Below are positions 40,569 through 50,028 of a stretch of DNA of 64,000 nucleotides, piece after piece. The first letter of the stretch is position 1. Every line of letters starts with the position of its first letter. The stretch lies in contig NZ_FNRK01000011.1 of assembly GCF_900107815.1 (NCBI RefSeq), forward strand, positions 38,254-102,253, given 5' to 3'. The notes under the pieces are model-generated. The model made no database searches and was not told the origin of the DNA. It saw only the letters and a program-made list of their open reading frames with translations. This stretch comes from Eubacterium aggregans (lineage in GTDB: Bacteria > Bacillota > Clostridia > Eubacteriales > Eubacteriaceae). The position numbers were made by a program, and so were the translations under genes.

Positions 40569-40569
40569 G

Positions 40570-40617
40570 AAAATGCGCCCAGCCCCTGATTTTACAGGGA
40601 CCCAGGCGCATTTTTTT
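40570..40617. terminator. Terminator between moeB and moeA2
   Basis: AAATGCGCC...CCCTG pairs with CAGGG...GGCGCATTT, with T7 on the plus strand and an A-run on the other. It overlaps the stop of the convergent moeA2 gene by 2 bases. Confidence 0.85.
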
Positions 40618-42532
40618 ATTCTCTGCCGTCGATGTGGAGAATTTCTCCGGAATGCTCAATGGCGTAGCCTCCAAGGGCGGTTAATTTTTCCTTTAGGGCA
40701 TCACTTTTTAAAATCTCAATGAAATGCTTGACCTCCGGCATCTCCAGGTTTTCCTGGGGTAGGGCAAAATCATAGGATTCTTCCCCCACCGGGATGAAAT
40801 CCAGGCCCATGGCCATCGCCGCCGACTGAACCCCCATGCCCACATCGGCCCCATCACTGCCCACGGCCGCCGCCACGGCCATATGGGTGGTTAATTCCTG
40901 GCTGTAACCTAAAATGGAATCCGGGGAAATCCCTCGTTTCTTAAGATTATAATCCAGGAGAAGGCGGGTCCCTGCTCCCCTCTGGCGATTGACAAAGCGA
41001 TGGGCCCTGAGGTCCTCAAATCCCTGAATTCCCAGGGGGTTCCCCGGCTTAACCATCAATCCCTGGACCCGGCCCACGCCCTGGATGAGGGCCATGGGTT
41101 CTTTAAATAGGCTTTTAACCACATTTACATTGTAACTGCCATCGGCCTCATCCAACAAGTGGATGGGGGCCATATGGGCCTCTCCCCGTTTTAGGGCCAT
41201 AAGCCCGCCCATACTGCCCACATGGGTGCTGGACAGATATTCATCCTGATAAATGGCGGGCAGCCGATCGGCGATAAGATCCAGGATGAGGTCGTGGCTG
41301 CCGATGACCACCAAAGTCTGCACAATCTCCGTCAGCGCCTTGTAGAGCACCACCTCTGCGGACTCTCCAGCACCGATACCCTCACTATTTTGGGGGATGA
41401 TTAAACACCCATCGGCCTTGACCATGGACATGGCCGCCCCAGCCCCCCGGGCCAGAGGTGAAGCCACCAGCTTGTCCTTCACCACCCCCAACTTTACCCG
41501 AACGTATTCCCGGTGCTTCAGGCTGGATACCAGACGTTTACTGACCACTGCCTTGGCCCGGCTGCCTTGGGTGTCCACCTGACCGGTCAGCTTATTCAGC
41601 ACCGGCACCACAAAACTTTCGTAGGCCATATAGGCAGCTACAGGATACCCCGGCAAACCAATGACGGGCTTCCCCTGGACGATGGCCAAAATCACCGGCT
41701 TCCCTGGCTTCATGGCGACGCCGTGGACCACCACCTCCCCCAGTTCCCTGAGGACCTGGACGGTGTAATCCTCCCGGCCGGCACTGGAGCCAGCGTTGAT
41801 AATCACCATCTCATGGGTCTGAATGGCATGAACCAGAGTCTCCCGGATTTTTTCATAATCATCGGGAATGGCGGGGAAACGGTGGGGGATACCGCCCCCT
41901 TCGGTTACCCGGTTTTCGATCACCCGGGAATTGGACTCGATGATATCCCCTTCCCCGGGGGTCTCGGTGGGTTCGATGATTTCGGTGCCCGTGGGGTAGA
42001 TGGCCATCCTGGGCTTTTTGACCACCGGAATGGTGAGAATCCCAGCGGAGAGGAGGGCCCCGATATCCATGGGGCGAATTTTATGGTTGCTGGGCAGAAT
42101 CATCTCCCCGGTGACGATGTCCTCCCCAATGGGGCGGATGTTATCCCAGGGGGCCGCCGCCTGGAGGATGGTATGCTCCCCGGATTCCGTCTCCACAATA
42201 TCCTCGGCCATGATGACGGCATCGTAGGGGGGATGGATGGGATCTCCGGTATCCACCACCACATAATCCCGGCCCTCTTCCAGGGCCACCGGGGTTTTTT
42301 CTGACGCCCCCAGGGTATGGGCAGACACCACGGCGATGCCATCCATGGCCGAGGCGTTGAAAAGAGGCGAGCAGTACCTTGCGATGCTGGCCTCCTTGGT
42401 GATGCGGTGGAGGCTGTTCACCACCTCGATTTCTTCGTATTGTACCTCCAGGCAAGGTTCCAGCTTTTCCATGAAACGTTCCTGGGCTTCTTCCACGGAA
42501 ACGGTTTTAAGGTATAGGTTTCGTTTTCCCAT
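40616..42532 (-). CDS. moeA2: MoeA fused to a periplasmic-binding-like domain
   Basis: A 638-residue fusion. The MoeA part (1-400) has SLHRITKEASIARYCSPLFNASAMDGIAV, NAGSSAGREDYTVQVL and GLPGYPVAAY. Residues about 410-630 form a PBP-like domain (VVIGSHDLILDLIADRL, QRGAGTRLLLDYNLK). MoeA inserts the metal into adenylylated molybdopterin. The fused domain may bind the cofactor or oxyanion. The start at 42532 is 5 bases after the stop of moeA1, where the fusion family normally begins; the 18-base longer form has no RBS. Two MoeA paralogues next to tup suggests separate Mo and W roles (inference). Confidence 0.88.
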   Translation of the reverse strand: MGKRNLYLKTVSVEEAQERFMEKLEPCLEVQYEEIEVVNSLHRITKEASIARYCSPLFNASAMDGIAVVSAHTLGASEKTPVALEEGRDYVVVDTGDPIHPPYDAVIMAEDIVETESGEHTILQAAAPWDNIRPIGEDIVTGEMILPSNHKIRPMDIGALLSAGILTIPVVKKPRMAIYPTGTEIIEPTETPGEGDIIESNSRVIENRVTEGGGIPHRFPAIPDDYEKIRETLVHAIQTHEMVIINAGSSAGREDYTVQVLRELGEVVVHGVAMKPGKPVILAIVQGKPVIGLPGYPVAAYMAYESFVVPVLNKLTGQVDTQGSRAKAVVSKRLVSSLKHREYVRVKLGVVKDKLVASPLARGAGAAMSMVKADGCLIIPQNSEGIGAGESAEVVLYKALTEIVQTLVVIGSHDLILDLIADRLPAIYQDEYLSSTHVGSMGGLMALKRGEAHMAPIHLLDEADGSYNVNVVKSLFKEPMALIQGVGRVQGLMVKPGNPLGIQGFEDLRAHRFVNRQRGAGTRLLLDYNLKKRGISPDSILGYSQELTTHMAVAAAVGSDGADVGMGVQSAAMAMGLDFIPVGEESYDFALPQENLEMPEVKHFIEILKSDALKEKLTALGGYAIEHSGEILHIDGRE

Positions 42533-42537
42533 TTTAG

Positions 42538-43767
42538 TCACACCGGCCATACGGTGACGGTGTCACCGGCCTGAACTCCTTCCAGATTTTTATCCAGCAG
42601 TACATAGCCGTAGGCTCGGCTGAGAATGCTGATCAGCCCGGATTTCCCCATGATGGGAATGGCCAGGTAGCCCCCATCCTCCTGGCGAAGGGCTACCAAG
42701 ACACTGGTGGTGCGCCCCGGTGCCCCGGCCACATTGGTGGCGATTTTAGCGGTGATGGGGATCACGGGCTGCTGTCCGTACATTTCCCCCTCCAGCCACT
42801 CCATGAGGAGTCTGAAAACCATCATAGCAGCCACCGGATGCCCCGGCAGGCCCAGAAAGAGGGTGGCAGTGGGTGCATCCCAGCCCAATATGGTGGGCTT
42901 GCCTGGCTTGAGGGCCAAGCCGTGGGTAAACACCCCTTCACTGGCCACGGTATCGATGATGGCTTCGGTCATGTCCTTTTTCCCCTTGGAGCTGCCCCCG
43001 GAAATCAGCACAAGGTCGGCCTTATCCATAGCCTCGGCAATGGCTTCCTCAATGGATTCCCACACATCGGGCACCAATACCTGGGAAACCACCGTCATTC
43101 CCATGGACTGGGCCAGGGCCGCCAGGGCACTGGTGTTGACATCCCGGATCTTCCCCGGTTCCAGGGGGGCCTTTGCCGGAATCAGCTCATCCCCGGTGGA
43201 AATAATGGCGACCTTGAGGGTGGTGTACACGGATACCTCATGGATACCCAGGGCGGCCATGACCCCAATTTCCTGGGCACGGATCCGGGTGCCCCGGTGA
43301 AGGCCCTCTTCGCCTTTCCCAAAATCCTCTCCAATCTGGACCACCCCATCCCCGGCGGCGACGCTGGTGTAAATGGCGATTTCATCCCCGGAGAAAACCT
43401 CGCTGTACTCCACCATGACCATGGCATCGGCTCCCTCGGGCAACATTCCCCCGGTGGGGACATAGGCACAGGTCCCTGGGGTTAGGGTGCCTGTGGCGGC
43501 AGCCCCCATCGCCACTTCTTCCACACAGGTCAGCAGAGCGGGAATGCTTTCACTGGCGCCCTGGACGTCTGTTGCCTTTACGGCATAGCCATCCACCGTG
43601 GACCGGCGAAAGTGGGGGATATTATTCCGGGCATCAACCCCTTCACCTAAAATACGCCCCAGGCTGTCTGCCGCCGGAATTTTCTCACAGCGCAGCAGAT
43701 GGCTTCCGAAGCGTTCCTTTATTTTTTCCCGGGCCTGGCCCAAATCGTCGACGGTTAGTAGCTGCAT
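42538..43767 (-). CDS. moeA: Molybdopterin molybdenumtransferase
   Basis: A 409-residue MoeA with all four domains: NIPHFRRSTVDGYAV, ISTGDEL, LVLISGGSSKGKKDMT as the active-site loop and GLPGHPVAAMMVFRLL; domain IV ends in VQAGDTVTVWPV. It inserts molybdate or tungstate into the pterin. It follows tupC by 24 bases and precedes moeA2 with 5 bases between stop and start, so all belong to the tup operon. That location makes tungstate a likely substrate, but sequence alone cannot tell. Confidence 0.93.
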   Translation of the reverse strand: MQLLTVDDLGQAREKIKERFGSHLLRCEKIPAADSLGRILGEGVDARNNIPHFRRSTVDGYAVKATDVQGASESIPALLTCVEEVAMGAAATGTLTPGTCAYVPTGGMLPEGADAMVMVEYSEVFSGDEIAIYTSVAAGDGVVQIGEDFGKGEEGLHRGTRIRAQEIGVMAALGIHEVSVYTTLKVAIISTGDELIPAKAPLEPGKIRDVNTSALAALAQSMGMTVVSQVLVPDVWESIEEAIAEAMDKADLVLISGGSSKGKKDMTEAIIDTVASEGVFTHGLALKPGKPTILGWDAPTATLFLGLPGHPVAAMMVFRLLMEWLEGEMYGQQPVIPITAKIATNVAGAPGRTTSVLVALRQEDGGYLAIPIMGKSGLISILSRAYGYVLLDKNLEGVQAGDTVTVWPV

Positions 43768-43791
43768 ATTTTCTCTTCCTTTCTCTCTGGG

Positions 43792-44469
43792 TCATACTCG
43801 CTGGCACTGCATATACCGGCTGACCGTTTCTGTCCGGGGATTAAAAATGACCTGCTCCGTGTCCCCGGATTCGATGATCCTTCCCTTTTCCATAAAATGC
43901 ACCTGGTCGCACAGATCGTTAATCTGGGCCAGCTGATGGCTAATGATCAGCCAGGTGATGTGCTCTTTCTCCTGCCAATGGTGGATGAAATCCTCAAATT
44001 GCACAAGGCTCTCGGGGTCCAGGTTCGAGAGGGTTTCATCGATGATGACGAACCGGGGCTTAAAGACCAGAGACCTTATAAAGGAAAGCTTTTGCCGCTC
44101 CCCGCTGGATAGCCCCGGGGCGTATTGATCCCGCTTCTCCCAAAGGCCGGCCTGGGTAAGCCACTTCTCCATTTCCCCTTCCTCTGGCTTTATATGGCGG
44201 ATATCCAGGGGATAGGTAAGGTTCTCCAAAACCGTGCGCTTGAGAAGGTAGGGGCGCTGGGCCATTAGGGTGATGTCCCTGGGCCCGCAGTCCTCCCAAT
44301 CGATCTGTCCGGCATCTAAATCCATGGCGCCCATGAGGAGCTTGGCCAGGGTGGATTTCCCACAGCCGTTGCCCCCCAGCAGCCCGTGGATTTTACCCGA
44401 CTCCAGGCCCAGCTCTGGGATGCTGATGGTCAAATCTCCGATGCGTTTTTCTAAATTAGTAATTATCAA
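43792..44469 (-). CDS. tupC: Tungstate ABC transporter ATP-binding protein
   Basis: A 225-residue ABC ATPase. It has Walker A GGNGCGKSTLAK near residue 32, signature LSSGERQKL, Walker B FVIIDETLSNLD and switch LIISHQLAQ. It lacks the TOBE domain of ModC, as is usual for TupC. The start codon is TTG at 44469, overlapping tupB by 14 bases; no ATG is closer to the N-terminal motif. The RBS is weak, fitting coupling to tupB. Confidence 0.88.
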   Translation of the reverse strand: MIITNLEKRIGDLTISIPELGLESGKIHGLLGGNGCGKSTLAKLLMGAMDLDAGQIDWEDCGPRDITLMAQRPYLLKRTVLENLTYPLDIRHIKPEEGEMEKWLTQAGLWEKRDQYAPGLSSGERQKLSFIRSLVFKPRFVIIDETLSNLDPESLVQFEDFIHHWQEKEHITWLIISHQLAQINDLCDQVHFMEKGRIIESGDTEQVIFNPRTETVSRYMQCQRV

Positions 44470-45124
44470 TTTCCCGTTTATCCCTTTGCAAAAAATCAGC
44501 CCCCCATTGGAGGAGGAAGGCCATGAGGAGCAGCACCACCCCCAGGGTGATGCCCTCGGTAAAAATCCCCTGGCTTTTCAGCAGGGAGATGGCAGTGGTC
44601 ATGGTTCGGGTGTGGTATTTCATATTGCCCCCCACCAGCATGACGGCGCCGACTTCACTGATGGACCGCCCAAAGCCGGTGATGATGGCGAAATATATTT
44701 CCCGTTTCAGCTCCCTTCGCACCAGGCTCTGGGTTTGCCGGGGAGATGCCCCAATGCACTGCCCAAAGAAGCGAATGGCCGGGGCCTGCCTTTCCGCACT
44801 GGCATAGACCGTCCCACAGATGATGGGGGTGATGATGATGGTCTGGGCGATGATCATCCCCGGCAGCGTGAAGAGGAGGGAGAGAAAGCCCAGGGGCCCA
44901 TTGCGCATGAGCAGCATATAGGTCAAAAGACCCACCACCACCGGGGGAACCCCCATGAGGGTGCGGTTGATCCGGATGACCAGGCTCTTGCCTTTAAACT
45001 GATGGCGCTCCAGCTTTAGCCCCAGCCAAATACCCAACAGGGCAGAGATGCCCGTGGCACAAATGGCCAAAGTAAAGGTCACCTGGATGGCGCTCAAAGT
45101 CGCCCCATCCCATAAGAATTCCAT
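44456..45124 (-). CDS. tupB: Tungstate ABC transporter permease
   Basis: A 222-residue permease with about five transmembrane segments. The cytoplasmic loop GFGRSISEVGAVMLVGGN is the TupB-type EAA motif and differs from the ModB form. It passes tungstate from TupA through the membrane. TAGGAGG precedes the ATG at 45124. A 647-base gap with two long palindromes separates it from tupA, mirroring the mod operon. Confidence 0.9.
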   Translation of the reverse strand: MEFLWDGATLSAIQVTFTLAICATGISALLGIWLGLKLERHQFKGKSLVIRINRTLMGVPPVVVGLLTYMLLMRNGPLGFLSLLFTLPGMIIAQTIIITPIICGTVYASAERQAPAIRFFGQCIGASPRQTQSLVRRELKREIYFAIITGFGRSISEVGAVMLVGGNMKYHTRTMTTAISLLKSQGIFTEGITLGVVLLLMAFLLQWGADFLQRDKREIDNY

Positions 45125-45186
45125 GATATCCTCCTATAAAAGAGGGATGCTGGCGCATCCCTGCAGAGTGAAGACAAAGGTTGTAG

Positions 45187-45370
45187 GGCGGCAGGGGTAG
45201 CTCTCAGTGAGGGACGGGGAGGTGGACATATGCTTTCACTTCGTCTGCTTACGGATTCGGACATGGAGTGTTACCGAAAGTGCTGCACACTTTCGAACAC
45301 TCACAAGTCCGCCCCGATGCAGACTTACGTGAAAGATATGTCCGCCTCCCCTCTGTTTGCAAATGCCGCC
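45187..45370 (-). repeat. 184-bp palindromic element, copy C (tup operon)
   Basis: Terminal repeats GGCGGCA (45187-45193) and TGCCGCC (45364-45370). Inverted with respect to copies A and B. In its own orientation, inner pairs are CTTTCAC/GTGAAAG, GTCTGC/GCAGAC and GAGTGTT/AACACTC, with the tip CGAAAGTG/CACTTTCG. Compared with copies A and B, each arm change is matched in the partner arm. Confidence 0.85.
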
Positions 45371-45570
45371 GCAGCAATTTTGTGGCTTAGCGTTTAAAAT
45401 AGCCGTAAAACTCGTGAGGACTGATCTCAAGATATGTTAGCATGGAGCCCCTGCAGGGTATAAATGATCAAAAGCTGTTTTCTAACACCTTAGCCCCATA
45501 TCAATCCGAATGGCAATTCTCCACTTTGTCCTCGCTCTGCAGAACGAACGGAGGACAACAAATCTGTCGC

Positions 45571-45756
45571 GGCGGTATCCAGAACCAAAAGGGTGGGCGG
45601 ACATATCCTTTGTGTAAGTCCACATCGAGGCGGACAAGAATGTGTTCGAAAGTGCAACGCACTTTCGGTAACACACCTTGTCCGAATTCGCAAGTGGACG
45701 GAACAAACGGCATATGTCCACCCGCCCGACGCTTATAGAGAGCTGTCCCTACCGCC
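45571..45756 (+). repeat. 186-bp palindromic element, copy B (tup operon)
   Basis: Terminal repeats GGCGGTA (45571-45577) and TACCGCC (45750-45756). Inner pairs are TGGGCGGACATAT/ATATGTCCACCC, TTTGT/ACAAA, GTCCAC/GTGGAC, CGGACAAG/CTTGTCCG and the tip CGAAAGTGC/GCACTTTCG. Same orientation as copy A in the mod operon. It ends 15 bases after the tupA stop in the direction of transcription. Confidence 0.85.
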
Positions 45757-45771
45757 TAGCTTCTCTTCCCC

Positions 45772-46620
45772 TTAATTATCCGTCCCAGCGTTAGGGGTGA
45801 ACAAAGCCTGTCCGTAATCCGATACGCCGTATTCGCCAATGAGCTTTTGGACTTTTTCGGAGCAAATCCACTTAATAAAGGCGTTAGCCCCATCGATATT
45901 GGTGTTCGGGTATTTGTCCGGGCTGACGGCGATAACGCCGTATTGATTTAAGAGGTTTTTATCCCCTTCACAGACAATATCGATATCCATGGGGACATCC
46001 GCATCCTTGGACATCTTAAGCCAGGTTCCCCGGTCCGTTAAGGTATAGGCCTTCTGCTCGTTGGCCATGGTCAGGGTTGCGCCCATGCCCTGGCCAGATT
46101 CCACGTAGTTCGGATTCTGGGCAGGGTCCAGGGATAAGGTCTTCCAAATCTTCTTTTCCTTCTTATCCGTCCCGGAATCATCCCCCCGGGAGACAAAGGG
46201 GAGCTGCTGATTTAAAACTGCCGTAAACACCGTGTTTATATCCTCGGTTTTAGCGATGGGTCCCGATGGACCGACCACCACAAAATCATTGTACATCACC
46301 GGGAAGCGTTCCACACCATAGCCCGCTTTCACAAATTCATCCTCGCTGGCCTTGGCGTGGACCAATAAAACTGCCACATCGCCATTTTCACCCATTTTAA
46401 TAGCTTCACCCGTTCCCACGGCATCCCATTTCAGGGTGTAACCCGTATCCTCCTTGAAAATCGGTGCCAGGTAATCTAACAGACCCGTGTCATCGGTGCT
46501 GGTGGTGGTTGCCATGAGCAAATCCCCCTTATCCTCCACCGCTTTTTTCTGGGTCCCGCAGCCCGAGAGCATTAAAACCATACTTAAAGCCAAAATAATC
46601 CCTATCCATACTTTTTTCAT
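45772..46620 (-). CDS. tupA: Tungstate-binding lipoprotein
   Basis: A 282-residue binding protein. A lipoprotein signal with lipobox LSGC is N-terminal. The diagnostic TupA oxyanion motif is TTTSTDDTGLLD, and later segments include DVAVLLVHAK, NDFVVVGP, FVSRGDDSGTDKKE and TLTMANEQKAYTLTDRGT. TupA proteins bind tungstate far more tightly than molybdate. The start at 46620 has AAGGAGAG. It follows a MOSC gene and precedes the two palindromic elements. Confidence 0.95.
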   Translation of the reverse strand: MKKVWIGIILALSMVLMLSGCGTQKKAVEDKGDLLMATTTSTDDTGLLDYLAPIFKEDTGYTLKWDAVGTGEAIKMGENGDVAVLLVHAKASEDEFVKAGYGVERFPVMYNDFVVVGPSGPIAKTEDINTVFTAVLNQQLPFVSRGDDSGTDKKEKKIWKTLSLDPAQNPNYVESGQGMGATLTMANEQKAYTLTDRGTWLKMSKDADVPMDIDIVCEGDKNLLNQYGVIAVSPDKYPNTNIDGANAFIKWICSEKVQKLIGEYGVSDYGQALFTPNAGTDN

Positions 46621-46683
46621 GACACATCTCTCCTTTTTGATTTGCAATTTTGATCCTATTGACTTCTGACATCCGCCCCTTGA

Positions 46684-47130
46684 TCAACACTCCTTTCCTG
46701 GGCATATTGACTCTTCTTCCGTTGATTTGATGGCTCCACCCCGGATCACCCGAGCATAACACATTTCCTGCTGAAGGGCACACTGCCCCATGCCTACTGG
46801 GCAATTTTCAAAAGGACATCCCTTTCCCCTTTGGGTAATGATCACCTGGGCATCCCCAAGGGTCAGAACATCCCCTTGTTCTAGGTTGGACAAACTCCCT
46901 TTAAGGATTAAATTTGCCTTGACCCGGGCAAAGCAAAGCCCTGGCGGGACCTGATTTTCCATCCAGGCCTCTAAGACACTGCCCATGAGGGTCAGCTGTT
47001 TATCTCCGCCCAGGCTGTGGAAATCTCCATCCAGACCTTTACCCTCGACTAAAAGCCCCTGGGACAGGGCCTTTATCGGACCGCCCTTTTCCCACTGACA
47101 CTGTATTCTTTCAATTTGATATCTTTTCAA
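46684..47130 (-). CDS. MOSC-domain-like protein (second copy)
   Basis: A 148-residue protein related to the MOSC at 12739 but more divergent. Family segments are GLDGDFHSLGGDKQLTL, ANLILKGSLSNLEQGDVLTLG and RGKGCPFENC. It has six cysteines in its C-terminal half. The start appears to be TTG at 47130 with GGGAGA eight bases upstream; no ATG is placed earlier in the domain. It leads the tup operon, so a MOSC gene precedes the transporter in both the Mo and W cassettes. Confidence 0.78.
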   Translation of the reverse strand: MKRYQIERIQCQWEKGGPIKALSQGLLVEGKGLDGDFHSLGGDKQLTLMGSVLEAWMENQVPPGLCFARVKANLILKGSLSNLEQGDVLTLGDAQVIITQRGKGCPFENCPVGMGQCALQQEMCYARVIRGGAIKSTEEESICPGKEC

Positions 47131-47322
47131 ATGCGATTTCTCCCTGGCTCTATTCTATATCTTATTATACACGATTTCAATCCAATTTCTACTCTTTTTC
47201 TTTTACATCGGCGCTTTCTAAAAATGCTTCTGGTCTTTTCTGCTGAAATCGGCTAATATAGAACTATGACATCAGCCCGAATCGACATAAATGGATACTA
47301 TCGATAACGAGGAGATAATAAG

Positions 47323-50010
47323 ATGATTAACCTAACCATTGACGGCCAATCCGTATGCGCATCCCCTGGGATGACCATCCTCCAGGCCGCTAAAACCGCT
47401 AATATTGAAATCCCCACCCTGTGTTACTTTAAAGATTTTTCCCCGGAGGGGAGCTGCCGGATGTGCCTGGTGGAGGTGGTGGGCGCCAGACGCCTTGAAA
47501 CCGCCTGCTCCACCCCGGTGGCCGAAGGGATGGTGGTCTATACCAACAACGCCGCTGTCCGCCGGGCAAGACGCTTTGTCCTGAAAATGCTGTTCTCCGA
47601 GCACAAATTCGACTGCCTGACCTGCTATCGCTTTGATACCTGCAAGTTTGTGGAATACAATGGCAATTGCATCGAATACGATGAGGAAAAATCCTTTGGC
47701 CAGACCTTTGAAAAAAATGCCCCCATTGACGATTCCAACCCCTTCTACACCTACGACCCCAATAAATGCATCCTGTGCAACCGCTGTATCAAGGTCTGCG
47801 AGCACCTCCAGTGCAACCATGTCCTCTCCCGGAGTGAACGGGGCTACGAAACCGCCATCGGCCCAGTCTTTAACATGCTCCGGGGGGATAAACGCACCCA
47901 TTGCGTCAGCTGCGGGAACTGCATCGCCGAATGCCCCACCGGAGCCCTGGCCCCTAAGAAATACGTTCCCCTGCCCTCCACCAAAACCGTGGAAACCATC
48001 TGCCCTTATTGCGGCGTGGGCTGTACCTTAAAGCTGAAGGTGTACGATAATAAAATCACCGATATCATGAGCGTTCCCGGCCATGTCAATGACAACCTCC
48101 TCTGCGTCAAGGGGCGATTCGCCTACGATTTCGTGGGGAGCCCGGATCGACTAAAGACCCCCCTGATCCGCCGAAATGGCCAATTGGAGCCGGCGACCTG
48201 GGAGGAAGCCACCGCCCTGATCACCGAAAAGCTCACCGCCGCCGTGGCCCAGGGGCCCCAGGCCGTGGCTGGCTTCTCCTCGGCCCGATGCACCAATGAG
48301 GAAAACTACCTCTTCCAGAAATTCATCCGCACCGTGGGCAAAACCAATAATGTGGACCATTGCGCCAGACTGTGTCATGCCTCCACCGTGGCAGGCCTGG
48401 CCCGATCCTTTGGCAGCGGTGCCATGACCAACAGCATTGATGAAATCCCCCTGATGGATGTCATCTTAGTCTCTGGCTCCAACACCACCGAAACCCACCC
48501 CGTCATCGGGGCCAAGATCAAGCAGCGGGTACAGGCCGGAGCAGCCCTCATCGTCGCCGAGCCCCGGCATATTGAGCTGGCCGACTACGCCGATGTCTTC
48601 CTGCAAATCCGCCCCGGCACCAACGTGGCCCTCTTCAATGGCCTGATGAAGGCCATTTTAGACGAGCAGCTGGAAGACCGGGCCTTCATCAATGCCCGTA
48701 CCGAGGATTTTGAAGCCTTTGAGGCCTACTTAAAGACCCTCACCGTAGAGGAATGTGCCGCCATCTGCGGCGTCGACCCCGAAGAAATGCGAAAGGCCGC
48801 CAGACTTTACGCCACCAAGGCTACCGGGGGAATCTTCTATTCCATGGGCGTCACCCAGCACGCCACCGGCACCGATGGGGTCATGAGCACCGCTAACCTC
48901 GCCATGATCACTGGAAAAATCGGACGTCCGGGTTGTGGGGTCAATCCCCTCCGGGGGCAGAACAACGTCCAGGGAGCCTGCGATATGGGTGCCTTGCCCG
49001 GGGATTACACCGGCTACCAAAAGACGGCCAACCCCGAAGTCGTCGCCAAATTTGAAAAAGCCTGGGGGGTTACCCTGCCCACCAATATCGGCCGCACCGT
49101 CACCGAGATCGTAGACGATGTAGAAGAAGGCATTGTGAAATTCCTCTACATCATGGGGGAAAATCCCCTGGTCTCCGACCCCAATACCAACCATGTCAAG
49201 GCCGCCTTTGAAAAGGCTGAATTCATCGTCCTCCAGGATATCTTCCTGACGGAGACGGCGGAATACGCCGATGTGGTTCTGCCCGCCACGGTCTACGCCG
49301 AAAAGGACGGTACCTTCACCAATACCGAACGCCGGATTCAGCTTCTTCGAAAGGCCGTTACCGCCCCAGGGGAAGCCCGGGAGGACTGGCGCATCCTCTG
49401 CGATTTGGCCCAGGCCATGGGGGCTCCTGGCTTCGATTTTAACAGCACCGCTGAGATTATGGATGAAATTGCGGCCGTGACCCCCAGCTACGCCGGGGTA
49501 TCCCATGCCCGTCTGGATCGGGGAGACCGCATCCAATGGCCCTGTGCCCATGCCGATTCACCCGGGACCCCCTTCCTCCATCAGGGGAAATTTACCCGGG
49601 GCAAGGGCAAGTTCAATATCGCCCAGTATCTGCCCCCGGAAGATCAGCCTGATGATGCTTACCCCATGATCCTCATGACCGGACGGATTCTCCAGCACTA
49701 CCACACCCGGACCATGACCATGCGCACCCCAGGCATCCAGCAGCTCGTTGGGGAGGCCTTTGTGGAAATTAATCCCCAAACCGCCCAGAACTACGGCTTT
49801 ATGGAAGGCCAGCTTCTCCAGGTGACCTCCCCCCGGGGCACCGTCCAGGCCAAGGCCGCCTTTAACCAGGGCATTCAGGAAAACACCCTATTCATGCCCT
49901 TCCATTATGGCGATACTGGAGCCAACTGTCTCACCGGAGGAAAGGTGGACCCCATCGCCAAGATTCCGCCCTTTAAGGTCTGCAAGGTCAACCTCCGGCA
50001 GGTGGATTAG
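47323..50010 (+). CDS. fdhA: Formate dehydrogenase, catalytic subunit with NuoG-type N-terminus
   Basis: An 895-residue molybdopterin oxidoreductase. The first 230 residues are NuoG-like: [2Fe-2S] ligands (CYFKDFSPEGSCRMC), the His/Cys region HKFDCLTCYRFDTC, and two [4Fe-4S] motifs (CILCNRCIKVC, CVSCGNCIAECP). The catalytic part starts with CPYCGVGC. In CARLCHASTVAGL, Cys351 (codon TGT) takes the place of the selenocysteine of E. coli FdhF. The end is a formate-dehydrogenase-type pterin-binding domain. It interconverts formate and CO2. RBS GAGGAGA precedes ATG. MobA and FdhD follow; NuoE/F/G-like genes converge on it and could supply NAD(P)H coupling. Confidence 0.95.
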   Translation: MINLTIDGQSVCASPGMTILQAAKTANIEIPTLCYFKDFSPEGSCRMCLVEVVGARRLETACSTPVAEGMVVYTNNAAVRRARRFVLKMLFSEHKFDCLTCYRFDTCKFVEYNGNCIEYDEEKSFGQTFEKNAPIDDSNPFYTYDPNKCILCNRCIKVCEHLQCNHVLSRSERGYETAIGPVFNMLRGDKRTHCVSCGNCIAECPTGALAPKKYVPLPSTKTVETICPYCGVGCTLKLKVYDNKITDIMSVPGHVNDNLLCVKGRFAYDFVGSPDRLKTPLIRRNGQLEPATWEEATALITEKLTAAVAQGPQAVAGFSSARCTNEENYLFQKFIRTVGKTNNVDHCARLCHASTVAGLARSFGSGAMTNSIDEIPLMDVILVSGSNTTETHPVIGAKIKQRVQAGAALIVAEPRHIELADYADVFLQIRPGTNVALFNGLMKAILDEQLEDRAFINARTEDFEAFEAYLKTLTVEECAAICGVDPEEMRKAARLYATKATGGIFYSMGVTQHATGTDGVMSTANLAMITGKIGRPGCGVNPLRGQNNVQGACDMGALPGDYTGYQKTANPEVVAKFEKAWGVTLPTNIGRTVTEIVDDVEEGIVKFLYIMGENPLVSDPNTNHVKAAFEKAEFIVLQDIFLTETAEYADVVLPATVYAEKDGTFTNTERRIQLLRKAVTAPGEAREDWRILCDLAQAMGAPGFDFNSTAEIMDEIAAVTPSYAGVSHARLDRGDRIQWPCAHADSPGTPFLHQGKFTRGKGKFNIAQYLPPEDQPDDAYPMILMTGRILQHYHTRTMTMRTPGIQQLVGEAFVEINPQTAQNYGFMEGQLLQVTSPRGTVQAKAAFNQGIQENTLFMPFHYGDTGANCLTGGKVDPIAKIPPFKVCKVNLRQVD

Positions 50011-50028
50011 TGGCCTCGGAGCATTGGC

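Larger units (their letters stand above)
45125..45771. other. 647-base gap between tupA and tupB holding two palindromic elements
   Basis: There is no credible gene. Copies C (45187-45370) and B (45571-45756) of the 184-186-bp element lie here in opposite orientation. Between them (45371-45570) I see only a short stem, TTGTCCTC/GAGGACAA (45526-45533/45551-45558). Small frames that cross the palindromes give related peptides because the DNA repeats, not because they are proteins. Confidence 0.8.

Noticed and set aside
45236..45775. Several small reading frames in the tup gap (and at 11612-11870) giving similar peptides
   Set aside because: They arise from the 184-186-bp palindromes read on either strand. 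They lack ribosome binding sites and their similarity reflects the DNA repeat.
48361..48375. Selenocysteine in formate dehydrogenase
   Set aside because: The active-site codon is TGT (Cys351), and no TGA interrupts the frame.
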